Source: Desarmillaria ectypa (taxonomy: Eukaryota > Basidiomycota > Agaricomycetes > Agaricales > Physalacriaceae). From it: DNA of 64,000 nucleotides. Below are positions 11,860 to 22,268 of the stretch, in pieces. Position 1 is the stretch's first letter; every line of letters starts with the position of its first letter. The notes under the pieces were generated by a model. The model saw only the letters and a list, made by a program, of their open reading frames with translations. It was not told where the DNA came from and searched no databases. The position numbers and the translations under genes were made by a program. The stretch spans positions 186,001 to 250,000 of the forward strand of contig JAUDYN010000010.1 in the NCBI GenBank assembly GCA_030407005.1, read 5' to 3'.

Positions 11860-12440
11860 ACATCGACAGAATTCAATTATGGTGAAGTGCCAAGACGGGG
11901 TAACTACAAACGTATTGAATTCTCTTTGTGCTATTACCTATTTCGTGCCTCTGCAGGAGCGCGACCACTTTCATTTATCGGGACTGTCTCTTTGTTGCTG
12001 ACAAGGCGCATCTACTTGACTCGCAGAAATGTTCATCAGTGCTCGCCATTCGATTCGGTTGATCTTCGAGCTGGACACAGTATCAAGGACGTTGGACCGA
12101 AATGGGTTATTATTACTGGTCTCGGAATGGCATGCGAAAAAAAATTGTTCAGCATGCTTTGTGCTACCACTACACTCGCTTTGAAAGTACAGTGAGCCAG
12201 CCTGCGCCTAAAATCCCCAAGCTCCACTCATGGTGCGTGTGACTCTTACCCCTTGTTCCCTTTCCTAATAATGAATACTGATATTGCCATATACGACTCT
12301 GAGACTTTCAATCCCTCTTATGTAGTGATCATTGCTTATGGTCCTCCGTTGGTTTAATTTCCGTACGCTTCGGACAAAATGATTCGAGACCGATGATTCG
12401 ACTACATACCGGATCTTCAGTTTATTCCGTTTCCCGAGAC
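11860..12440. repeat. Duplicated upstream module of the secreted-protein unit
   Basis: Blocks at 11870-12075 match 14105-14350, and blocks at 12220-12440 match 15200-15480, in the same order and orientation. With the gene that follows, this marks a tandem duplication unit of a few kilobases carrying one secreted-protein gene each, now strongly diverged outside the gene. Confidence 0.6.
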
Positions 12441-12650
12441 TTCATCTGCTTTTGCCTTGGACAGTTGTGTGCCCATTGCCTGCTTTCAGAATATTCCATT
12501 TCCAGGGATGGTCCCGATCCTGAAGAACCGCGCTCCTTTCAGTGATTCAGATGCTAACGAGTGTGGCGTTCGCTAGGCTTTGCTGTAAATTGTTTTTGCA
12601 AGTGCCGATGATGTCGCAGTAAAGGAGTCGGATAAGTGGAAAGGATACTG

Positions 12651-12681
12651 GCTAGAACGGCGTGTTTGATGTGTATCAGCC
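12651..12681 (+). promoter_or_regulatory. Conserved upstream box of the secreted-protein gene
   Basis: GCTAGAACGGCGTGTTTGAT followed by GTGTATCAGCC, about 175-200 bp before the ATG at 12853. A TATA-like GTATAAAAAC lies at about 12770. The pseudogene at 4493-5086 carries almost the same promoter (about 5087-5285 on the minus strand). Confidence 0.5.
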
Positions 12682-12852
12682 GTGATGAGTGGTGGATGCT
12701 TATTCTACCAACGGCCTTGCTTACCCTAGGAATCCGACTCTCTCTCTCACCCGCCATTATCAGAGCCAGTATAAAAACGCATCATCTCTAACCTCTCCTA
12801 GCATCCTTCCCATATCCAACTTGCTCGAAAACCCATCTCAAACTCGTTCCCA

Positions 12853-13502
12853 ATGTTTTCTTCGACAGTGATCCCCATCTTGTTCTCTGCTCTCTTGTTC
12901 TTCGCTCCCACCGCCTGGGGCACCTGTCACCCTAACTTTGAGGGCACTGCTCTCACCCTGGGAGCCCACACGCTCTCATGGGCGGCCAACCCAGCCGTCG
13001 GCGCACCCGTCCTTATGATTCCTTCTTCTCAGTCCACGGAATTCTTCTTCCAGCAGAACGGGGACGACCCTGATGTCACGTACACTATCAAGTACGCGTC
13101 TTTTATCCTTTGCGGATTATCCAAGACTTGTTTTATTTCGTTTCATTGCTGATGGGAATTCTGTAGGACGGTGGCTAATAATAACTTTGCTGTCGAACTT
13201 AATAGTACCTCTGGGGAATTGGTCATGGACAATGTGGATTGGTCGGGTAGTAATGCGTATGTTCTTGTCTCGGCCTTCATTACTTATCTCCGTGATTGAC
13301 TCGAGTAATACATAGGAACCAGAAATGGACTGTCGAATGCACGACATGTGCTACTGACATCTCCCAGAAGAAGGGCGTCGTTGCTTCGGGATGCAGTGTC
13401 GCTTCCCACACCAACGGGCTGTGCACTAGGTCATATAGAATTGGCTCTCCGATGGTGTTGGTTCCTTGTGGCTCTTGGGAGGAGGTTGATTTTTCAGTTT
13501 GA
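12853..13502 (+). CDS. Small secreted six-cysteine protein, paralogue 2
   Basis: Three exons, 12853-13091, 13167-13256 and 13316-13502, give 171 aa; both introns are GT-AG and phase 2. The predicted signal peptide (about residues 1-23) is followed by TCHPNFEG, LSWAANPAVGAPV, FFFQQNG, MDNVDWSGSN and NQKWTVECTTCATDISQKKG. Six cysteines follow the signal peptide. One possible N-glycosylation site (NST) lies in exon 2. The C-terminal 45 residues vary most among the paralogues, while the first two thirds are strongly conserved. Function unknown; mushroom proteins of this size and build are usually called small secreted proteins and may act as effectors or lectins. No such role can be read from the sequence. 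Confidence 0.85.
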
Positions 13503-14099
13503 AGAATGGAGGACCGGTTGTGGAATTTGCAGATGTTTTTTTGTCTCTTCAAGTAGTGGTATGCACGTGTACTGATTCTGGGGTAGTTTATGTAATATGT
13601 GTGATGCGCTCTGTGGGATACCGCAAATGTTTGGTATACGGTCTTCCGCGGGAGCAAATCCCGTGCAAGATCCTAAAGAGGCATTCACCGCTTGGGATTT
13701 TCAAATTCAGGGTAACGAGAGTATCTGTGAATAAGTAGATGGTGTCTGAAAGGACTTTGAATGGTAGAAAATAAGATATCTGTTCGAATTTACAAAATCA
13801 GTAACACGGCACCAGTACGAGTCTACATTCTCGTAGTGCTTCGGATTCAGTAAGTACTATATGGATATCTGACGGACCCACACCTTTTTCGAAAGTGTAA
13901 TCCAACCCAATGACGGAAGTCTTAGACGAGTTTCGTAACTACAATAAAAACCGAAGCTTTCAGAGCTGGGTCATAGATCGGCCTACTAGGAAGAACAAGT
14001 AGCTGACCTTACACCATAGTTCTTAGGACGTTGGGATGCCTACGGCATTGTAACAGCGTTAATTTTGGCGTGATGTAAACGCACCACCGGGATCGAAGC

Positions 14100-15480
14100 T
14101 GCCAGAATTCAATTATTGTGAGAAACCAAGAGGGGGGTGACTGAAAACGTATTGAATTTCTTTTTTTCTGTTATTGATTTCGTACTGCATCAGTCGGATT
14201 GATACTCCATATCCAGGAGCGCGACCACTTTTATTTTTAGTGACTATCTCCTCATGTAGGTACCCTTGTCTTTGTTGCTGAAAAGGACTGTCTACTTGAC
14301 TTGCAGAAATTTCCATTGGCGTTTGCCATTCGATTTGTTTGATCTTCGAGGTGTATCAAGGATCTCAAAGTGACATTGGGCAAAAACGGTCCCTACTACT
14401 GGAGTAGCGCGAAGAAAATTGTTTGGCATGCTTGCACCCCTACCGCTTGCTTTGGAATCACAATGATCCCGCTTTGCCAAAATTTTCTTGGATTCTGAAG
14501 GCATTCCACGTTTCGTCAGTACTTACCTCTCTCAATTGATGTACTTTCTGACAAACTCGTCTTCAGTGCCGAAGGCTTTCCCTTCCGTCAAAGACGTGAA
14601 CCCCAACCCAACATTTAGAATACACATTTGGGCCAGTATGAGTTATGTTTTGGCAGTTCTTATTATATTGCTGAGCAGATGTTTAGTGGCTACCGTCCTT
14701 ATTCCTACACCTCTAGTCATTGGCTAGATATGTGGATTACTTGCCAGAAGAATTTCCTTCACATACCGTCATGAACCGCAACTTCCACTCCCTGGATGTG
14801 GTACCACGGCGTGTTGCTTATTCCTGCCAGTCTATTTGGGGTTATATTCGTGTCATAAGGTGCGTCGTGGTCTGCTTTCCATTACCTTGACTAAAGCCAT
14901 AGACAGCTCCTTAAGATTTAATGCCACCCTTCAGAATATATTATCTAATTGGGGAGGATTCTGGTACCGCCGGAGCAGACGTTTTTGGAAATAGCCTTCT
15001 AGATGTTCTTTTTGAAAACAATCCAGAGGTCTATGGGATCATTATGTACCATGATGCTCTAGAATTCGAAGCAGGCAAAAATCCCCTCTTACTCCATCAT
15101 CGTCCGATCTAATACGCCTGACACGGCGTGCTTGGTTCTTCATGCGGAGCTAAATTCCATGGACATAACAACCTGTAATATAAAGCCCTACCCTTGACAC
15201 ACGACAATTGCGGTGCATGTGACTCTTTTCTCACAACTCTTACCCTCCGGCCCCTTCAATGATTCCCCCAAGAAAACTGAGCCTCATGAGTACGACCTGG
15301 CTCGTTGGGTTTGTTATATTTTCACATATGTATGACTCTTGGTCCCTTATATGATCGGGAATGCAGTGATCACTGCTTATGGCCGTTTCTTCAGGCGGTC
15401 AACTTACTGGTGTCTAGTACTGCGTCTAGTTTCCGTACGCTTCAAGATCGAGTGGAAACTTGTGCATGTTGAAAGATTCG
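14100..15480. repeat. Duplicated upstream module, second copy
   Basis: Counterpart of 11860-12440, with about 800 bp of extra sequence in the middle. The extra part (about 14790-14990) is itself similar to 21540-21740. No intact gene is seen in it; the 63-codon frame at 14921-15112 has no recognisable motif. Confidence 0.55.
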
Positions 15481-15854
15481 AGACCGATGTTCTCCATACT
15501 CGGATCTTGATTCCATTCTGGTGATGATGTCCTTTGTTCTTATGGGACTTGTTCATCCCTTTTTTCCTTCGTCAAACTTATATGCTCGTAGCCTGCTTCA
15601 GACTATACCGTTTCAAGGGATGACACTGATTAAGATGTTCATATAAGTATTTATCCCCTCGGTCCTGAAGAACTCCGCTCCTTCAGTAAATCCAAAAGTT
15701 TTGATGATGATGAGTATGACCTAACAGCGCTCACCAGGCTGTACAAGAACTTTCTGTTGCAGAGGCCTTCGTCTTACATTTTTCTGCAAATTTTGGAACG
15801 GTGCCGCTGGTGATGCTCTTCTCAGGAAGGAACTCGGATATGTCGGGGGAGATT

Positions 15855-15884
15855 GACTAGAACTGCGTCTTTGATGTGTATCAC
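15855..15884 (+). promoter_or_regulatory. Conserved upstream box of the secreted-protein gene
   Basis: GACTAGAACTGCGTCTTTGA followed by TGTGTATCACC, about 230-255 bp before the ATG at 16111. TATA-like CTATAAAAGC at about 15997-16006. Same arrangement as upstream of the genes at 9084 and 12853. Confidence 0.5.
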
Positions 15885-16110
15885 CCCATTCCAGGCAGCC
15901 TATTGACTGCTGCCAAAGGTCTTATTTACATTTGGTGTTGCTTCGGCGTATCATCCCCAGAGCGCCAAGAGATGTTGTCAGCTGGTCACGAAACCACTAT
16001 AAAAGCTACTATACCTAACTTTAATACTGCACCACCTTCAGCATCTACTTGCAACATTTTGATATTTGTCTTCTTGGAAAGTAATCATCCTCATCTCAAC
16101 TTTGTTCCCA

Positions 16111-16733
16111 ATGTTTTCTTCGACGATCGCCTTCTTGTTCTCTGCTCTCTTCTTTACCGCCGCTGCCGCTTCTCCCTTGGATGCCCGGAGTACCTGTCAC
16201 CCAAACTTTGAGGGTGCGGCTCTCACTGTGACTGGAAGCGGCCTCTTGTGGACAGCCAACCCTGCCGTTGGCGCACCCGTCACTCTTAGTTCTCAGGGAT
16301 CGAAATTCTTCTTCCAGCAGAACGGGACTCCCGATGTCACTTACACCATCAAGTACATGGATCTTATCTTTTGTTCCGGAATTTTGCTAACGAGAGCTTC
16401 ACAGGACCGTAGCTAACAATAACTTTGCCGTCGAACTCAATGACGTGGAGCTGGTCATGGACAATGTTGACTGGTCAGGAAGCAATGTGTGAGTTTTTGT
16501 CTCATTTTTGAGATATTTCTGTAACTGAATTAATGTGCAGGAATCAGAAATGGACGGTTGAGTGCTCGACGTGTGCTACGAACATCTCCCAGCAGAAGGG
16601 TGTCGTTGCTTCTGGATGCATTATTGCTTCTTCCAACGCCAGCACCAACGGGTGGTGCGTCACATCCGGCTTCCCATTAACAATTATTCCTTGTTCCCGG
16701 CGTTGGAACCAAGTGTTTGATTTCTCGGTTTGA
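16111..16733 (+). CDS. Small secreted six-cysteine protein, paralogue 3
   Basis: Exons 16111-16352, 16405-16488 and 16541-16733 give 172 aa; introns are 52 bp each, GT-AG, phase 2. An upstream in-frame ATG at 16066 exists, but 16111 aligns with the starts of the paralogues. The signal peptide ends in an Ala-rich stretch and is followed by STCHPNFEG, a LLWTANPAVGAPV block, FFFQQNG, VTYTIK, MDNVDWSGSN and NQKWTVECSTCATNISQQKG. The six cysteines are conserved. The acidic loop between FFFQQNG and VTYTIK is shorter by two residues than in the other copies. Presumably exported; molecular role unknown. Confidence 0.85.
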
Positions 16734-17164
16734 AGAATGACCGAATGGGAGGGTGGGCTGGAGATTTTGGGTGATTCCTTTTATCTGCATGACCTCGTTA
16801 GAATTTCATGGACTTGCGTTGATATACAATAGTCTAACAGTATTCAGTTTGGGGTGATAATTCGGCTGTTATATATATCCAGTGCAATTTTTGGGGTGTC
16901 TGGACATGGCCTCGCAGCCCAAAGAAACCTCCGCGGAAGCAAATCCAGTATGAGATCCTAAAGAGGCATTCACAGCTCGATATTTTCAAATTCAGGGTGA
17001 CAGGAGCATTTGTGAATAGGATCGTCCTATGGTGCCTGACAGAACTTTGAACGGTAGAGAACAAGTCCATCACTGTTAACGTTCACAAAAGTGGCAAGTC
17101 TGAAATTCTGGTACCTACGCCTGTTCCTGCATGAGTCTAGATTAGAATCTCGCGACAAGGAACT

Positions 17165-17510
17165 CGAGCACATATTCCGGCTCTAAGATTCTGCAGGTCA
17201 AGAACCCACGGCAACGACGATGACGCAGCAAATCCACGCAGAAATAATGGTGGAGGACAGTTGAATGGTGCAAGGATCATAGAGAGTAGATTCGAAGGTA
17301 TGTGCATGTCGCGTATTCCATATTTTCCTCTTCGCCACTCACCATTGCCCAAACAGTCTCGTTATGCACTGACATTCCTCGCACCGACAGCTGTCAGGAT
17401 ATCTGCCATTGCTTATTCCTGTAGTTGTCACTGCCCAACGAGCCATTATACCGCCTGTATTCTTCATACGTCGTCGAGGTCAAGCATTCTGTGATTGTCA
17501 CTGTAAAACG
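17165..17510. repeat. Duplicated module H, copy 2
   Basis: Similar to 11510-11745 (direct) and 31290-31590 (inverted). The best-kept block is the stretch around ATTGCTTATTCCTG (17406-17419). Confidence 0.55.
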
Positions 17511-17760
17511 CGGGTTATGACTTACTCAAAGCAGGAGAAGTAAAGGTGGGCGGCGATCCGTCAAAGCACCTCTCTGTTTTTCCAAGTCTTGTGTGTACCG
17601 TTTAGGCCACGTCGCCAAGTCCTCGATTTATCGCCGTCAGACTATAAGCACTTTGCCTATTACATCCTCGTCCCAGGAATGAATGCGGGCCAAAAATCTT
17701 CAAGTATTTCAGGAACAAGTCGACATGTACGATTAATGTCACTTCCTAGTTGTCCCCATA
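17488..17760. repeat. Segmental duplication, pair with 20325-20565
   Basis: Direct repeat of a non-coding-looking segment: shared blocks are CATTCTGTGATTG, GGCGATCCGTCAAAGC, GGCCACGTCGC, AAGTCCTCGAT and AACAAGTCGACA. Confidence 0.6.
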
Positions 17761-17844
17761 ATGGAATTCCGACAGTTTCAGCGACGAAGGCCCTCTTCTA
17801 TCATCCACAACAATGCTTTACTAGCTTCAAGCAGTCTCACCGTG

Positions 17845-18160
17845 AGCCATGATTGGAGAGTTGGTCGCAGAGGTAGTTGAGGGGCATTTCCAGCATATCG
17901 CGTGTAAGTGGGAGGGTATTAGTCGTCATGTTCTTACCATTAGTGGCAGTAACAAACGGAACCTTTTTTATTCCTCGCCTCGTGTAAGTCACGTGTTGTA
18001 ACGTCATCAACCCTAAGCCCCACGATGCTATCTCAATTCCAATAGATCCTTTACTGCCCTATCTTCACGATGTCACTGATTGGCAGAGCACCTCTTGCTG
18101 TGTGATCCTTCGTTCTGGTAACAGCGATACACGCATTCTTCATACCGCCCAACCATAATG
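17845..18160 (-). pseudogene. Truncated 5' copy of the nucleotidyltransferase-like gene
   Basis: From 17929 downward it reads MTTNTLPLTR...NYLCDQLSN, matching the first 26 or so residues of the gene at 6748, then loses similarity near 17845. The promoter part (17930-18160) matches 6749-7056. Without the conserved HGGAAM and DVD positions it cannot encode the domain. This is a relic of the segmental duplication. Confidence 0.75.
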
Positions 18161-19929
18161 GACCGCTGGCTTTAGTTGGACATATCTTCCCTAGCTTGCC
18201 AGCGGTATCAAATACACAGCCCTGCCCAGCATCCATACAAGGCGTCGATATTTGGGTAAGGTTGAGGGTGAAAGGAATACCCGCTAGCTTACTCGAACGC
18301 GCTGTTCAGACGTCGGGCGCAAAGATCGTGATGGCGACTTGATCCTTCTGTATAACTATTGTCATTTTCGGCGGATCACTCACGATAGCGACCACACCCA
18401 TTCGACAGGTCTAAACAATATGCCAAGCTATTTATTTACCAGTAAACGGTTTTTACCATCTTCAACTTGGGGATAACCACAATAAGGAGATTTAGACAGG
18501 GCCTGAGCGCGGCATCAAATATCCCGCCGGCCAAGTAATCCGCAAATCCACGAAGCAAGGGTTAATTCCAAGGTACTTGCCCTTGCCCAATCACCCTCGG
18601 ATGACCCACCATGTACTGCGTCACTCATATCCTATGACCCACAGCTTTCATCAAAGTCACTTCCGAATGGGATCAAGTGCATTTGCCTGCTCCGAAAAGA
18701 CTTAATCTTAATCCTATGCACCCACTGACCTTAAGGTCGTCCGAAACGGCAGTAAGACATTTCCCCAAATCCCACCCACCTACTTAATAGGGATGCTACC
18801 CCACCCTTCATCGCGTCTTGGTACCACAAACGACAACATGATGCTGCGCATGAGGGAGAGAGCCAAGTCTTCATCCCGACAAGCACCAGCATCATTCCAC
18901 CCATTCAGATTCTCTTCTCTACAGTCCAGTGTTAAGTCAGAGGGCAAAATTCCGGCAACAAGGCTTTATCCCACTGCTGTTTCCTGACCCTATAAAGTAC
19001 CATATCACCATCATCACAATAATACCCGGCCAGAGGTGCAGAAATGACGAGCAGGACCGTGCTATCAAGAAATCCCCTTAACACGAACATCGAACAAGGC
19101 ACGCTCCCACTAGTCACATTGTGAGGGACAATCATGACCGGGTGGGTGTGAGCTGCCTGCTCGGGCGCTCGGGTGGGTATCATGTACTACGATCTGGGTT
19201 TGGTTTTCGGGGAGGTTACTGGTAATAGAGGTCTGTTCTTGCATTATGCATTAGGGAAACAGCGAGATGATATTACCGGCGATGTCAGACCTAGGATACC
19301 GACGTGTACTATTCCTGTTCCTGAGGTTTAGTATCTCAAACGCACCGCCCAACCACTTTTGCGCTGACGATGGACAATAAGTTAAGTAGGAAGACGGGAC
19401 CCCAACGACACCGAGCTGATTTCCCGGAGCCTTTGTTCTTCTGTTCGCTACCATCATGAATGCTCGCTGGCCACCTATTTCCACGACATCGAGGCTCACG
19501 GATCCTGAATACCCACGCATCCAAGTCCTCGACAACGACGGCGACGTTGGAGAGAGAAATCCGAATTATTCGACTACGGGTATGCCGTTGCACAACCAGA
19601 GTGCGGGAAACTACACACAAGGGTGAATCTGAGGTCTCTCATTGCTGCTTTGGTTTTCTCACGTACAGTTCTTTGCCTAGACACATTATCGCCTGCTCAG
19701 ATTCTCTACAGTGACCCAGCCCAAGCGTACGGCATCTATTCTAGGGAATCGTCGAGGTCTCGCGTTCGTTCGTCGATTCATCCTGGTCGACTGCTCTGAG
19801 AAGAATCTAGCTCCTCAGTTTCGTATCCCATAGAAATAAGTGAGTCGACGCGCTGTCTGGGGGCGGCAATGAGACTTTCCCTTATCCAACAACAAGGTAG
19901 CCACCCACAAACCCTCCTACCCGGCTTTG
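18161..19929. other. Intergenic, no confident gene
   Basis: Several frames of 60-95 codons on both strands (for example 19251-19620) lack recognisable motifs and overlap each other. Nothing can be called. Confidence 0.35.
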
Positions 19930-20310
19930 AACAATGATACATACTCTAGATATGGTTGCGTTCAGCTTCTCATCTCTTCAATAGCCGCGCCGAAAACCCG
20001 CCCTCACCAAGCGAACAAGGAACACGCACACCGGTCACTCTCAACATCATCTCAAACTACACGTCTTTTGTTTTCTCAAAGCCCCGGAGGCTCATGGTCA
20101 GGAAGTTCTGGCAGCACGAGTGTCTTTTCCCTCCGTAGAGTATCTCACTTCAAGTTTCTTCCTCTAGTTTGTTTCTCTACCTCAACTATCCGGATGGGAT
20201 TATGATTATACAATCTGTGCATTCTCGTGTCTGCCCTTCCCCCCTTGTCTGACGCCCAGACAGATCGTTCTATACACATGCGTGTCTATCAGTTAAACGC
20301 TATAACTATC
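19930..20310. repeat. Segmental duplication, inverted partner at 30560-30950
   Basis: Shared blocks include a short coding-like word around AAGTTCTGGCA (20103-20113), the CCGGATGGGATTATGATTAT region near 20190 and TCTGACGCCCAGACAGATC near 20250. These could be the remains of a small multi-exon gene present in two decayed copies. Confidence 0.55.
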
Positions 20311-20324
20311 TTTGGGGAAGTGTC

Positions 20325-20565
20325 CATTCTGTGATTGCCGCCGTGAAGGGCGATCCGTCAAAGCTTTATTCTGTTTTTTCCAGGTGTTGTGTGTTGTACA
20401 GGCCACGTCGCAAGTACTCGATTCCTCGGTCCTGAATAAACTATCGCCTGTGCCACCAGCACTTTGCTTGTTCTAGTCTCAGCGACGACTGCGGGTCAAA
20501 GATCTCTAAGCACCTCAAGAACAAGTCGACACGCACGATCAATTCTACTTTAGTTCCCCCTATCA
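20325..20565. repeat. Segmental duplication, second copy of 17488-17760
   Basis: Same block order as the partner, with a shorter gap between the first two blocks. Confidence 0.6.
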
Positions 20566-21089
20566 GTCCTAGGGTTCCGTAAGAAATTATGAGTTCGTGT
20601 TTAAAACCGGTTATGTTATAAACATATTTCAATCCGACGTTTCAAACACGTTTCAAACATATCGGTAAGAAATGTTAACAACCTGTCCTAAGTTAGATAT
20701 TAACCTGCATGCATGCAGCACTCATCCCGACTGCTTCGACGACCTTGTATAACGCTAGGAAAATACTGTAAAGCCCAATCAAAGCTTGTACACGAGCTCT
20801 GGAAACTCGGAAAATACAATGTCCAGTCACTATAGGCATTGATTTAGAGGTGGATAGAGCATTAATTTCTTCCTTTGAATGCAGCTACGACGTCATAATT
20901 TGGTAACACGCCCTCTCGGACCCCTCGGGTTTAAAATCGGTTTGAAACACCATGTTTAGAATTCCGACATATCTTACGGAATCATACCCATCACGACGGT
21001 TTCAGCGTCCAGTGCCCCCATCTCCCATCACTTCACCCACATCGGGCCAATATGAATCGTAACTACTTCAAGCATTCTCTCCGTCAACC

Positions 21090-21300
21090 CCCCAAGTCAC
21101 CCGAACGCAAGCGGTGTTGGATATTGGCCTCACAAACCCACGACTCCCACTCGTTGGAATATGATCCCTGCACTGGAACTGCACTTTGCGTTCCATCGTG
21201 CTTTTACGAACATCTACCATGAACAGAAATATGTTGTCAAGATGTCTACACATCAAGGAGAAAGGACGAAGACCCGGTTCTTTGACCTTGTGAGGAGACC
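21090..21300 (+). pseudogene. Fragment of an unknown gene family, copy 1
   Basis: From about 21161 it reads MIPALELHFAFHRAFTN and on, similar in protein to MISTLEINLALRHAFTN on the minus strand at 31110-31000. Conservation at protein level in two places argues for a former coding exon. No known domain is recognised and no continuing exons could be defined. Confidence 0.4.
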
Positions 21301-21539
21301 TAGTGAGTGGGTATCATCGTTCATGTGCATGCGAGCCTTCATGTTCGTGATAGCTAGGAAGGGGAAGAATACCGGTAGCTCCGATTTCAAGGCAAAGGCA
21401 GAAGCAAGAAGGAAACAACTATCGGTATGCACACGGTTTTTTTTTTCCAAGAGCCTTTTGAGATAATTGTCTCTCCGAAAGCTTCTGTTTATTGTAAAAA
21501 GCCGGAAGTTCTGGTAACATTGTAGTGCCACGGTGTCTT

Positions 21540-21740
21540 CCCGCCAAGTCTGCTCCCCCTCCCGACTGGGGGTATCATTCGTACCATAAGGTGTGTCATG
21601 CATGGTATGCTCTCCGTTACCCTTGACTAATGCCGCGGACAGGTCCTTAATGCCGCATTTCACGTACCTCGCATCCTTCATGTTAGAAAACGCTCAGAAT
21701 ATACTACCTTAACGAGCGCGATTTTGATACCACCGGAGTA
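21540..21740. repeat. Segmental duplication, partner of 14790-14990
   Basis: Direct repeat: shared blocks CATAAGGTG, CTCCATTACC-like, CTTGACTAA, AATGCC and TCAGAATATA. Diverged; no gene. Confidence 0.5.
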
Positions 21741-22056
21741 CTTTCTGTCCTAAACGCGAAGATTAATGGAATGTTTGACCGTCAGGCCTTGATAGGGTAC
21801 ACAGCCAGCAGTTCTGAGGGCGAGTTGCGCCTGTAGTGTCTTTTCGTTGTTTCTTCGTTAGTGAGAAAGGCCCCTCATTATACCAGCGGCGAAGGTCGTC
21901 TATTGCTATGCACTTACTAACCTACGGAGCCGGCGGTTACTACTGATACGCTGTATGTTGTAAAACTGTATACCAAGAATAGCCATGACGCGAGCCTCAT
22001 AATCGGAGTGCCTTACTTCTTTTCGCACGATGTCGAGTTGCATCCATGATAGCCCA

Positions 22057-22263
22057 TGTTGGGATTTGCAACTTCGAGCTTGTGCCGGAAGATTCTAGAA
22101 CATTTGGTACCATCAATTTGGCACGATACTAGGACATGATTAGGTACTTTAGTAGAACATTCTAGATACATTCTGTAATATTTAAGGAGCTCGTCTCGAG
22201 CTCTAGTAGCTAACAATTCAGTATTCTCTACTCAGCAAGCGTCCCACTGCAATAGTTACAACA
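22057..22263 (+). repeat. Solo LTR, family b, copy 1
   Basis: 207 bp, TGTTGGG...ACAACA, with target duplication GCCCA at 22052-22056 and 22264-22268. Same family as 27714-27920. Carries GAACATTC at 22155-22162 and a palindromic GAGCTCGTCTCGAGCTC at about 22184-22201. Confidence 0.9.
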
Positions 22264-22268
22264 GCCCA

